64,000 nucleotides of DNA from Thamnidium elegans (Eukaryota > Mucoromycota > Mucoromycetes > Mucorales > Mucoraceae). The translations under genes and the position numbers were made by a program. Below the pieces are notes generated by a model. That model ran no database searches. It was not told the DNA's origin and saw nothing but the letters and a program-made list of their open reading frames with translations. The stretch lies in the NCBI GenBank assembly GCA_025201345.1, contig JAIXMG010000005.1:186001-250000 (forward strand), in the 5' to 3' direction. Positions 45,535 to 55,908 of the stretch are shown piece by piece. How positions within the stretch are numbered: position 1 is the stretch's first letter; each line of letters begins with the position of its first letter.

Positions 45535-45571
45535 ACAGTACACTGCGCAGTACAACTACGCAGTGTGCTGT
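45535..45571. repeat. Short hairpin palindrome
   Basis: ACAGTACACTGCG (45535-45547) and CGCAGTGTGCTGT (45559-45571) pair with one G-T, around an 11-nt loop. Candidate transposon end pair, cruciform or hairpin RNA. Confidence 0.6.
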
Positions 45572-46467
45572 AGATAAACAAAACACTTTTTCAAAAAAAA
45601 AAATGCAACAAGTTTAAATCAATGAACTGTGTAGTCTGTACAAGAACAATTTGCAAAGAGTTAAATAATACCAAAATAATTGACTGGGTTTTCTAATATG
45701 GTCTGTCTGTACCTATCACGCAAGATTATACTTCTGAATGGAAATAAATTTTTTTTTAAATAAACTCTATCCTTCTCTCTTATATTTAAACTACATTGTG
45801 CTTTTTAACTCTCTTCACAAATAACGCTTTTTTACTGGTGAACCTTTTACAGGCATAAAGTTTCCAGTGACATGTTACACCGAAAGATATAGTGCAACTC
45901 TAGCGCGTGTATTTATTCTTCTGCTACGAAAGTTTACTTCGGATCAACAGCTAGTTGTAATTAGGTTCTAAGAACTGTTACTACAAAAAATACTTTGGAA
46001 CTTTATTACACATCTTTATTAACTCTATTCTTTTTTTTTTCTCATTCATCCAATCACATTTTTTGTCATTTAACGTGATCTTGGGTGAAGACCTACCTCC
46101 TAAACTTTTTAAAACGCGAAATAAAAAATATATGGTCCCCCCATTGCGTGAGAAATTGTGGGGTAAACGTAGTTTCAATTTTTCGTAAAAAAAAAAAGAA
46201 GTTGTAACTGTTATTAAAGTACATATTCTCGCATAAATAACAGATACAAAAACAAATGATGCACTGCCCTTTATTTCTTTAAAGAAAAAAGGACAAACAA
46301 ATAAACAAACAAAAAAGATAATTCTTGTAACACAGTGTAAAAAAGAACTAACTGTGCACGTCTCTCCCATTAACTAGAACCTTCTAAATAATGCATTTAA
46401 GTAATTTAGTTTCCGATAAATATATCATTATACAGATCAAACAAGGGGTATCCACCCTAGACCTAAC

Positions 46468-46498
<31 letters not shown>

Positions 46499-46665
46499 GT
46501 AATTGATCGAAATCATTTATATGTTTTTTATTTAAAGTTTTTACTCTTTTTTTATGGTATATAAAAAAAGAGCTGCAAAAAAAAGTTGAACTTTTTTTTA
46601 TAAGAGAAGAGAGGGATATTATACTATTGAGCGATGATGATTTTTTTTTTTATATATGAAGGTAT

Positions 46666-48039
46666 TTACAATCTGTCAACGTTGCCCAAGTTCTCACAAG
46701 CTTGCTTAACTCTTTGGATCATAGTCTTTTCACATTCACGAATAAAGACACGAGGATCATAGTGCTTCTTGTTAGGCTTGTTATCACCTTCGGGGTTACC
46801 GACTTGAGTTTGGAGATAGCCCTTCTTGCCTTCATAGTAGTCACGGAGACCGGCCCAGTAAGCCCATTGAGTATCAGTATCAACGTTCATCTTGACAACA
46901 CCATTCTTAACAGCCTCAGCAATCTCTTCTTCAGAAGAACCGGAACCACCATGGAAGACGAAGAAAACGGGCTTAGGGTTCTCACACTTGAGTTGGTCAA
47001 CGACATAAGCTTGATGCTTACCCAAGAGTTCAGGGTGCAACTTGACGTTACCAGGAGCATAGACACCGTGGACGTTACCGAAACCAGCAGCAATAGAGAA
47101 CAAGTCAGTGACTTCAGAGAAACGTTGGTAGATTTCCCAAATATCTTCGGGTTGAGTGTAAAGAGCAGAGTTATCGACACCAGAGTTATCGACACCATCT
47201 TCTTCACCACCAGTGATACCGATCTCCATCTCGAGGAAACATTCAATGGCGGCCATACGCTTGAGGTACTTGAGACAGATCTCAATGTTCTCTTCCTTGG
47301 TCTCTTCAGAGAGATCCAACATGTGAGAAGAGAAGAGAGGCTCACCGTGAGCCTTGAAGTATTCTTCATCGGCAGCGAGCATACCTATTATTTATATTTT
47401 AGTATACAAAACTATTTTTTTTTTTTTTACACAGCACGCTTTATAATACTTTACCATCGAACCAAGGTAAGAGCTTCTTGGCACAGTGATCAGAGTGAAT
47501 GATAACAGGGATACCATAAGCCTTGGCAACAGTACGAACATACTAAAAAAAAACATGTTATCAGTACCTACAGTTTTCATTTAAGAAAAGGAAAAACTTA
47601 CTTGAGCACCAGCAACGGCACCAATAATAGAGGCTTCTTGGTTCTTGTTATCTAAACCCTTACCAGCAAAGTAAGCAGCACCACCTTGAGAGAATTGGAT
47701 GATGATAGGGGACTTGATATCGCGAGCACCTTCGAGAGCAGCATTAACGGTACTATATAAGATGGTTAGGATCCCGAGTCATATTAAACAACCGCCAATC
47801 TGGGGAGGGGGGATATTTGTTTTTACACATGATATGCCCTCCCCCTTTTTTTTACATTACCTGGTAGAAGTACAGTTAATAGCAGGGATAGCAAAGTTGT
47901 TCTCACGAGCTAATTATATATATCTGTAAGTGAAAATGTATATGGAAAGGAAAAAGAAGTGTAATTTACCATATTCAAAGACCTTTGCGAGGTTTTTACC
48001 AGTAACAACGCCAGCAGGAACAATATCGAGGAGACCCAT
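46666..48039 (-). CDS. FBA1: Fructose-bisphosphate aldolase, class II, 358 aa
   Basis: Five exons on the minus strand: 47970-48039, 47861-47909, 47602-47752, 47455-47542, 46666-47384 (1077 nt). The protein has the zinc-binding histidines of class II enzymes: VIIHSDHCAKKL (with the catalytic aspartate in SDH), the ECFLEMEIGITGGEEDG block, FGNVHGVYAPGNVKL, and PVFFVFHGGSGSS with the third histidine, then GVVKMNVDTDTQWAYW for phosphate binding. Length equals yeast Fba1 (359). Reaction: fructose-1,6-bisphosphate to DHAP and glyceraldehyde-3-phosphate in glycolysis and gluconeogenesis, cytosolic. Small oddity: an in-frame repeat in the loop GVDNSGVDNS (around residue 165), a 15-bp duplication in an otherwise conserved region. 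Codon bias is high. Confidence 0.97.
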
Positions 48040-48873
48040 TTTTTATAGAATTAAGAAAAGAAATTACTTGAAGAGAAAAGAAGAAGAAAACGGTTTTGAA
48101 CGGTTTGTGTCCTATTTAAACCTTTTTTGATATGTAACCTCCGCCCTTGTTTCCCTGGGAAAGTTAGGGTCACAGACGATTTTGAATTAACTTTTTAACT
48201 CATCCGGCCTTTTCCGTCTTTTACTTATGAAAATCTGGGGAATCACGTAAAGCAAAATAACCGTAAAAAAAAAAAAAAAAAAAAAAAAACTTTATTAGGG
48301 AGTAACTTGTTCTAATCAATTTATTTATTTATTGGCTTGTGAAAGAAGCAGGTAATTATGAATAAACCACCTGATAAATTAAACCCGTCAGTTAGAACCT
48401 TTTTTTTTTTTAAAAAAAATAAATAAAAAACGCGTATTTTCTCGGGGAAAGTAACATGCATTAGAAAGGGGAACTCGAAAAATTTCAGTGAGGTACTTTA
48501 GGTCCCAGCACAATAAAAATATAACAGTACACAAAAGGATTTTTTATTTTTTTAAAAAAAAAGATAAAGGACGCGTAAAAGGAAACGCATTAAAATGCAA
48601 TGTGAAAATATCTTCGCTTTAATATACGTGGCCAGAATAAAGGTAATTCCAAAGGCTTCTCGTAAAAGAGAAACTGCCCACACCTGATTGAAAGCGTTTT
48701 GTTATAAATAACCGTCCTTTTTAACCAACCCCCCCCCCCCCTATACCCAGTACATCACACACGCAAAAGAAAAAAAGAAAACGAAAATATATATCTACAA
48801 GGAGGGAAAAAAATATGATAATATTACAGAGGGATATTTTTTGACCCATCTTTTTTTTTAAAAAAAAAAAAAA
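48040..48873. other. FBA1 promoter and LSM6 3' flank
   Basis: 834 bp. Contains A23-type and C13 (48729-48741) tracts. No supported gene. Confidence 0.45.
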
Positions 48874-49249
48874 TTATGAGGACTTTTCAGCACTAATATA
48901 TAAAACTAAACAAAAACAAAAAATGTTAGTTTCTATAAGCCCCCCCCCCCTTTCTCTGTTATATATACCATTGTTTCCTCTAATAAAAGTATCGCCATAA
49001 GTGTTATTTAATCTACCATCAACATATTCTTCTGTGTTTTCTAATGCAATATTCATGTAACCATCTAAACAAGCCAATGTACCTACAAAAAACGGATGAG
49101 TTTTTTTTTACAGTAAACCCCCCTCCCCTTTTTGTACGTGTGTATATACCTTTATAGTCAATACCAGAGTTTAATCTTACTTTAACAGTTTGTCCTAAAA
49201 CTGTACTGAGGAAATCGGTAGGTGATCTTGTGCTAGCTTTATTCTCCAT
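48874..49249 (-). CDS. LSM6: U6 snRNA-associated Sm-like protein LSm6, 81 aa
   Basis: Three exons on the minus strand: 49150-49249, 48969-49082, 48874-48905 (246 nt). Sm motif 1: SPTDFLSTVLGQTVKVRLNSGIDYKGTLACLDGYMNIALENTEE; Sm motif 2: TFIRGNNVLYISAEK. The DFL start and YVDGRL segment are LSm6-specific and the length fits (86 in yeast). Role: shared subunit of the nuclear LSm2-8 ring on the U6 3' oligo-U and of the cytoplasmic LSm1-7 decapping activator. The intron 48906-48968 has a C11 run and intron 49083-49149 is also C-rich. Confidence 0.95.
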
Positions 49250-49624
49250 ATTGTTTGTGTATAATTTTTATAAAAAAAATGGGGGGGGGGGAAAAGAAAA
49301 AAAAAAGGCGTAAAAAAAAAAAGACGTGGAAACTGAATTGGTTCAAACAGTCACCACATACGGTTTTGATTGGGTTAAACATAAGCGAATTAGGAAAATA
49401 AAATTTTAGAGATTGCATTAACAACTTGTTTTTTTTAGTATTTTGATCGAAATTTTATAATTAGCAACATTAAAGAAGAGGAGGGGGAAAAATGAAAAAT
49501 AAAAAAAAAGTGTGGAAATTCTAATATGGGGGGGGGGGCATTCTAATGGGGGAAAAAAAATAATTTAAAATGTTCTTTGAAACAAAAGATATATATCTAT
49601 TTTTTTTTTTTTTTTTTTTGGTAC
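49250..49624. other. LSM6 promoter spacer
   Basis: 375 bp with G10 (49281-49290) and G11 (49528-49538) runs and a T20-type run near 49600. No gene seen. Confidence 0.45.
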
Positions 49625-50702
49625 TTAGATAAGTAAGTAAGCAGCAATACCAGCAGCAGCAGCAACAAATGTGCTACCGACTTGGACGTTGTTACCGGCA
49701 CCAGTCGTAGCGCTGTTGGTAGGCTTTGAGGTAGAGACAACAGAGTGGGCAACGCTGCTAGCCTTGGATGCAGCAGCCGATTTGGCAGAAGCGACTAAAG
49801 GTGTAGTGGTAGGAGAGGCTTGTGCAGCGGCTAAGGCGCCAGTAGCTTCAGCTGCATTGACATCAGGGACAAGTGATTCAACACCGTCAACAACACTGTC
49901 AACGGCACTTTCAGCGGCGTCAACTGCTTCGGAAGTTTCGTCGCTGTCGTCTCCGTCGGTATCTAAAGCGTTGGCATGGATACCACCTCCTCCACCGCCT
50001 TGACCGCCCCAGCTACCATGGTGATGATCATCATCGTCATGATCGTAAATATCATCATAATCATCATACATATCGTCGTAATCATCATGATCATCATGAT
50101 CGTGGCCATAAGAAGGACGACCGCCACCTTGTCCGCCGCCTTGTCCACCGTGGCCACCTACTTGACCGCCACCTTGATGCCAGTTACCGCCTTTACCACC
50201 ACCTTGACCACCACCTTTACCACCACCTTTACCACCACCTTGATGCCAGTTACCACCTTCATGATCATCATGGTCATAGTCATGGTCATAGTCATGGTCA
50301 TAGTCATGGTCATAGTCATGGTCATAGTCATGGTCATAGTCATTGTCGTGATACTTGTTTTGCTTCCAGTGAGGCTTACCCTACATTTGTATAAAAAAAA
50401 TGAGTAACTATGCAACAACAGCAAAAAGCGTACTTACAGTGGGACGGTAATCTCCTCCCCAACTATTGGTACGAGTAACAGTTGTAACAACGACAACAGG
50501 AGGTCTGGTCTCGATTTGAAGTCCAGGCTTGGACAAGATAGGGTGTACAACGTGAGGAGGACCATGAGGGCCATCGTTATCAGGACGATAGGCAGCTAAG
50601 AAAAGCGGTTAATTTTAAAGATCTATATATATATGATAGGTAGAACTTACAAACAGCGCCGGCTAAAGCTGCTGTCATAACAAGAGCGCTGAATGATTTC
50701 AT
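49625..50702 (-). CDS. Secreted, GPI-type His/Asp/Gly-rich repeat protein, 321 aa
   Basis: Three exons on the minus strand: 50651-50702, 50438-50595, 49625-50380 (966 nt). A signal peptide (MKSFSALVMTAALAGAV) starts it. Next are a Pro-rich segment, six DYDH tetrads (residues ~78-101), a Gly-rich part with GGGKGGGQ and NWHQGGG units, a second acidic-histidine part with DDHDDYDDMYDDYDD and HDDDDHHHGSW, then an Ala/Ser/Thr-rich stalk with VDAAESAVDSVVDGVES and a hydrophobic C-terminus (STFVAAAAGIAAYLLI) preceded by NNVQVG, as in GPI-anchored proteins. Inference: a cell-surface protein whose His/Asp blocks could bind Zn, Ni, Cu or Ca. Related in style, not in proven homology, to fungal GPI wall proteins. 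Confidence 0.8.
50271..50342 (-). repeat. 12-bp coding minisatellite, six units
   Basis: Six exact copies of a 12-bp unit (TGGTCATAGTCA on the plus strand) encode the DYDH tetrads of the GPI-type protein. Exact identity of units implies recent expansion, so length is likely to vary between strains. Confidence 0.9.
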
Positions 50703-50989
50703 TTATATGGTTTTTTCTGAAATATTATTAGAGGCAAAAAAAATTGTTCTATAAAATTAAATAAAATAACTACTGCTTATATAGAGTACTGCCAAAATAT
50801 TCCCGACATTTTTTAATCCCTAGTCAGACTTGAAAGCTATTTTTCGGAAAAAAATAAATTTTGTTTACTTGCAACACTTTTTTAAAATAAAAAAAAGCAC
50901 AAGTCGGAGATTTCCTATATTACCATACGTAATACACTTTTTTTCTTTAACCCCCCCTTTTTTTTTCTCTTTTACTTTCTTTTTTTACT

Positions 50990-51634
50990 ATGGGATTTTT
51001 ACCACCTGGATCAAGTAGCTCGTCTACACAAAACTTTGCAGATCTTATGAAGCAAGCCAAAGGCCTGATTGAACGAAAAGACACGATTGAAAAAGAATTG
51101 CGAGAGCTAGAAGATCATCTACTGGAAGCGGGTATTGGTATGACAGAGCCACTTGTTGACAGTGCAGGCTTTCCTCGTTCTGAAGTGGATGTTCATACGG
51201 TCAGAACTAACCGTAATTTAATTATTCGACTTCGTAACGATCACAAAGAAATCATGTCAGATATTGAAAAGGTTTTGCACAAGGTCCACGAAGCGAAAAG
51301 AGAAGGACAAGATAATACTGTGCCTAGAGCTGAAGATGATACGATGATGATGGATGAAGTGCCCGTTGCTTTTGCAATTGTCAATGCGGTTGCACCAGAC
51401 TCTCCTGCATATTCAGCTGGGTTACGTAGGAATGATCGTATTATCAAATTTGGGCATTTGGATCACTCAAATCATCAGAGGCTTCAGGCGTTAAATGGGT
51501 TTATTGGTCAGAGTGAAAATCAACAAGTCCCTGTTACGATCTTGAGAGATGGTGAGGTCATTGAAGCTACTGTAACTCCAAGATCTGGGTGGGGAGGAAG
51601 AGGTACTTTAGGCTGTCATTTATTACCACTTTAA
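50990..51634 (+). CDS. NAS2: 26S proteasome assembly chaperone Nas2 / PSMD9 (p27), 214 aa
   Basis: Single exon; the only intron-free conserved gene here besides the secreted pair. The N-terminal helical part matches the family (LMKQAKGLIERKDTIEKELRELEDHLLEAGIGMTEPLVDSAGFPRSEVDVHTVR.RN), followed by an acidic linker and a PDZ domain (VAFAIVNAVAPDSPAYSAGLRRNDRIIKFG, VPVTILRDGEVIEATVTPRSGWGGRGTLGCHLLPL). Role: binds Rpt5 C-terminus and guides assembly of the base of the 19S particle, then leaves. Length equals yeast Nas2 (220) and human PSMD9 (223). The upstream poly-T/C tract fits a promoter; the divergent neighbour is the GPI-type protein 287 bp away. Confidence 0.95.
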   Translation: MGFLPPGSSSSSTQNFADLMKQAKGLIERKDTIEKELRELEDHLLEAGIGMTEPLVDSAGFPRSEVDVHTVRTNRNLIIRLRNDHKEIMSDIEKVLHKVHEAKREGQDNTVPRAEDDTMMMDEVPVAFAIVNAVAPDSPAYSAGLRRNDRIIKFGHLDHSNHQRLQALNGFIGQSENQQVPVTILRDGEVIEATVTPRSGWGGRGTLGCHLLPL

Positions 51635-52456
51635 AAGCATATCACAACATTTCATAATAAAAAATACTTGTACTATATATTTGCCTTGGGATTTGACAGG
51701 TGAAAAAAAAGGGGGGGGGGAAGGCACGTTGTAAATGCCATCATTTAAATTCTTTTATTACTGAACTGACGAAAAATGCTGGGTTTAATCATATACATTT
51801 TATCTTTGACCGTAATAAACCAAGGTTTTCTTTAATTGTTTTTTTTTCGACGCGATGAAACGAGTACTTTAATAAATGCTAGTTACCACGCATACACAAA
51901 CAATGGATGGGGGTGAGTACAGATCCGTTGCACTGTAACTTATTCTCGATATTATGTACTACAAAAATTGCCAAGTTCTGAGGGGGCTGTTTATACAGTT
52001 TCGATAAATTGTTTGTTTTTCTTAAAAAAAAGGGGGTTGAAAAAAACTACTTTACATACATAAAAGTGGTTTAATAAAGAACAGGCAAACATGAAAACAC
52101 ACATACCCTTGAATAATTGGTACAAAGATAACAAAATGACGCTAAATTTATGCATTGAAACAAGAAATAGTTGTCAATATGCTGAATATACCTGGGTTTT
52201 AAATAAACCATACGACCCACTGTACAATGATTTGCTTCTCAAACTAAAAAAACGCTTTGATATCATAAATTTGTGATCACAATGAGCCACCTGACGTTAA
52301 AAAAAACCAATCTATTCTAGTTAATAATGTGGCCATCAAAATACACATCATTTGCGTTTTGTTTATTAAGATCTTTACTACTTGTTATTATCTTTTTTCT
52401 CTTTTTTCTTTACACTTTTTTTTTTTTTTTTTTTTTTTTTCATTTCTTATAAAATA
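51635..52456. other. Intergenic region, RhoGEF promoter
   Basis: 822 bp with a G10 run at 51711-51720 and a T26-type run near 52418-52440. A small ORF at 52091-52276 lacks any recognisable feature and is not called. Confidence 0.4.
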
Positions 52457-55400
52457 ATGTATGAATTGGTACGTATGTGTAGTTCCCCCCTTATATAGTT
52501 ATTTTGCTTATATATTAACAGTCATACAATAGGACAACGATGGTGTCATAAATTCATGGCTAAGAAATAGTGAATTATGGAACACCAATCAAGGATCGAC
52601 ATTGATTAAACAATATATAAAACAACCACCTTCTTCGCTTATATCTAATTTATCACACCTATTTATCACGACCCTCAGTTACTATACCTTGACTAAACAA
52701 GATGCACTGGTACATAAAAAAAAAAAAAATTACCTGTTTTGAAAAAAATAAATAACATTGATATTATTAGGATACAATTGGTTATTTCCTTTATGAACAT
52801 AATGATTTAATACACACTCAACTTTTGGATTGTTTTATCAGTCATGGCCTTTTATACAGTAAAGAAAATAGTTTCACTATTAATTATGATGCATATATGA
52901 ATGGTATCTTTATACCGCTTACCAAATGCTACTCACCTTCTTGTCAATTGAATAACCAAACGTGTTATTCTCCACTTTGTCCCAACAAGCGTATTTCAAG
53001 TCTGTTACGTTTAGTCAATTCTAAACAAACAAAAGAGCAAGATGTTGATAATAATAAAGAACAGGTATATTTTTTGTTTACTTTTGTGTTGGTTACACTA
53101 ACACTTACTGTTTTAGGATGCACCACCAAAAGATTGGATTACAAGTATACCAAATCATATTCGAAACTCCACTAATCGAAAAGAACTGAAACGACAAGCA
53201 GGTATAGCCGAGCTCTTATTAACAGAGCAAAACTACTGTCAAGATCTCGATATTTTGCACCGTATCTACGCTATTCCGCTTTTAAATTCAACTCTCGTTA
53301 TCTGTAACCCATCTCGTCGCAAACGATTTTACCAAAATGTGTTCGGAAATTATCTAGATATCACTCATATTCATCATTCGTTCTATCGTCAGTTAACATC
53401 ACATCGACAGTCCAGTTTTTTTATTGGACGTGTTGGTACAATTATCATGCAACACGTAACCAACTTGATTGAACCTTATATACTGTATGCATCTAATCAT
53501 GTTAAGGCCATATTCTGCATGTCACTGGAAAGCAACCATAATGCCCAGTTCTCCAAATTCTTGGCGGAACAAAACACATTGAAGTGTACAAGAAGGTTAG
53601 GGCTACGTCATTACTTAACGTCGCCGACACTTTGGATAGGAAAACTCAAGCTACTTGTGCAAGCGATCTTGAAAAACACGGTTGATGATGCGGATCAGTT
53701 ATCGCTCAAGGCTTCGCTTGCTATCTTACATGATACGTTATGTCGCATGAACACTTGCGCCAGTGTATCAGCTGAGGATTTTAGGTATGAAGAGCTTTCG
53801 ACTTCGATCTATACATTATCTGGCTCGGAACTAGAGTTGCTGGCTATCCCCGAAGGCAGTAACTTGATTCGAGAAGAAGCATTATGGTTAGCTAGATCAA
53901 CGCATCCGTTGCAGCCGTCACTATGTCATGTTTTCTTGTTTTCACATGCGCTGATTTTAACGCATCCCAGAGTCACCAATGGAAGAACAGAGTATATCGT
54001 TGTCTCAGGTTCTCCCATCCCAATTCAGTTGCTTTCGCTAAACCATGCTAACTCGACGACCTCCATGATACGGCGGCTTTCATTTGCATCTACGTCGATT
54101 GTATCTACACCGCTTCATCTTATAAGCAACTTGCGTCGTCAGAAGAGTATGAATTCTGATATCTCACATGCCAGCACACAAAGCAGTCCAACGCATCTCA
54201 TTACTCGATCCAACACAACGCTGCGTATCAAACCAAAAATGATTCCTATACAATTAAAATCGAAACTACTGCAAAAACTAAAAGCGAATTTTAAATGGAA
54301 TTTAAATGACCAGCAACAGATGAAAAAAGGTATGTCAAGACGTGATTCAGCACCTGCTTTATTAATTCATTATAAGCCCGAGAAGAAATTGGCGCAGCAT
54401 AGAAGAACGCTGAAGATTTGTCATATGGCGTACCCTGAAAACGCGTTCAAGCTGGAGTTTTTATCAAGGTCGGATAGGTTGATTTGGGAAGATGTGATGC
54501 GCGAAGTGGTGTCGAGTGAGCAGCATAAGGTATTTAAAGCAAATATATTGTGTAATAGTTTAGCGATGCCGCAGACGCCGGTGCATGGTGGAACCATTGG
54601 CAGAATTCGATGTGCCTATGCCTTTTGTAAGTTTTTTGTTTGTATTTAAAAGTTATATTTTTTAATCTCTTTTTTTTTTTTTTAGTGTACTCTAATGGAA
54701 TTCATCATAAAAGTATGGTAGCACTAGGCTCGCAAAGTGGAGTCTGGATGGGCCCACGCGACGGGTCAAGACCATTCCAGCTGGTATTACCCAACCAAGA
54801 CGTTTACCAGCTCTCTGTTTTACAAGATAAATTGATTGTGTTGACACAAGACAACAAACATCGTTTATTGATCGCATATAATTTAAAATCAATTTTGGGT
54901 GATAAACAAGATTTGGACTGGTGTGTTGTGAAGCGATCGTTTGTTATTTGCTTTACAGTAGGAAAAATAAGAAACCAGCCGGTTATTATTTATTTGACAA
55001 GGAGGTTGCAAAAGACGTGGTTGGTTATTATCGTTCCTTCTTTAACTCATATGAAGAACCATTGGTTTAAAAAATACAGAATGGTATGTAGTTTTTTTTT
55101 TTTTTTAAAAATAAATAAATAAGAAAAAAGTGATTTGTATATACAAAACTAAATACTTGTATTTAGGAACATATTGTATCTATCAAAGATCCTAATGATA
55201 TACAGATTATTAATGATTCGGTGTTTATAAGATCCGATCGCTATGGTATTGAACGTATTGATATATCTACCAAAGTGATGGATTTGTTTGTTGAGACTCG
55301 TAAAATATTTACGGGATCTAATATTGGCTTGTTATCTCTTGGCTTTGTTTGTGATCCACATTATGCTTATGCTGTGCCATTGTTTGAGAAGGCAGATAAA

Positions 55401-55706
55401 GGATTGGTCCGCATGAAGTTTGAATCGGTTGTCAACCATGTTGCCATGATTTATCCCTACCTTGTTGCGTTTTCTTCTTCTGTGATAGAAGTACGACATA
55501 TTGAAACCGTAAGTAAAATGATATTACAAGTTTGTTTTATACTTACTTTTTCTTTTTTGTGGTAGACTGAATTAATACAGGCGGTACAAGGTCATCAAAT
55601 TCAATTTATTTCTATTAACAATAATTTTACACAACCACTCTTCTTCACTATGCAAAATGAAGATCGCATTACAACTTCCATTTATCAATTACAATTATCA
55701 CTTTAG
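52457..55706 (+). CDS. Rho GTPase exchange factor with DH, PH and CNH domains (Rom2-like), 957 aa
   Basis: Seven exons: 52457-52468 (12 nt), 52533-52709, 52771-53064, 53117-54626, 54686-55083, 55167-55508, 55566-55706 (2874 nt). Residues ~60-160 resemble the N-terminal DEP-like region of Rom1/2 (DTIGYFLYEHNDLIHTQLLDCFISHGLLY). The DH domain starts after residue ~180 with RKELKRQAGIAELLLTEQNYCQDL, led by ITSIPNHIR as in Rom2. A PH domain follows, split by a basic Ser-rich insert (SFASTSIVSTPLHLISNLRRQKS). The last ~340 residues are a citron homology (CNH) domain beginning GGTIGRIRCAYAFLYSNG and with GSQSGVWMGPRDG. Family knowledge: these activate Rho1 for cell-wall integrity signalling. The first exon is tiny (MYEL), so the true start should be checked. 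Confidence 0.88.
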
Positions 55707-55908
55707 CTTTCTTTTTTTTTTTTTACTAATAAAAGACCTTGTACATACATGTTTAAAAAAAAAAGATAAGGCAAAAATCTATTTTTTATTTTTATTTTTT
55801 AATCTTCTCAGTGTGATTTGGTATTTTTAAAATGTAGGGGGAAGAACTGGGGGGTAACAACAAACGAGAAGAAAGAGAATATAGTACATGGGAGAGGAGG
55901 ATTTTTTT

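Larger units (their letters stand above)
44600..46665. other. Repeat-rich intergenic region
   Basis: 2.1 kb with no supported gene. It contains a T-run at 44809-44830, diverged duplicated pieces (CACTCAGTTGTGAGACTTG near 44984 and CATTCAGTTATGTGAGACTC near 45303), the minisatellite and palindrome listed separately, and a T24-type run near 46471-46498. Confidence 0.45.

Noticed and set aside
46702..47502. 266-codon plus-strand ORF opposite aldolase
   Set aside because: Antisense shadow of the highly codon-biased FBA1 exon; the minus strand encodes a full, conserved enzyme.
49671..50424. Long open frames on the plus strand and in other minus frames across the GPI-type gene (His-rich, Met/Thr-rich)
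   Set aside because: They are shadows of the 12-bp and Gly-rich coding repeats; only the minus frame at 49625-50380 has a signal peptide, splice sites and a sensible C-terminus.
52091..52276. 61-codon ORF before the RhoGEF
   Set aside because: No motif, no splice sites to the next exons, and within AT-rich promoter DNA.
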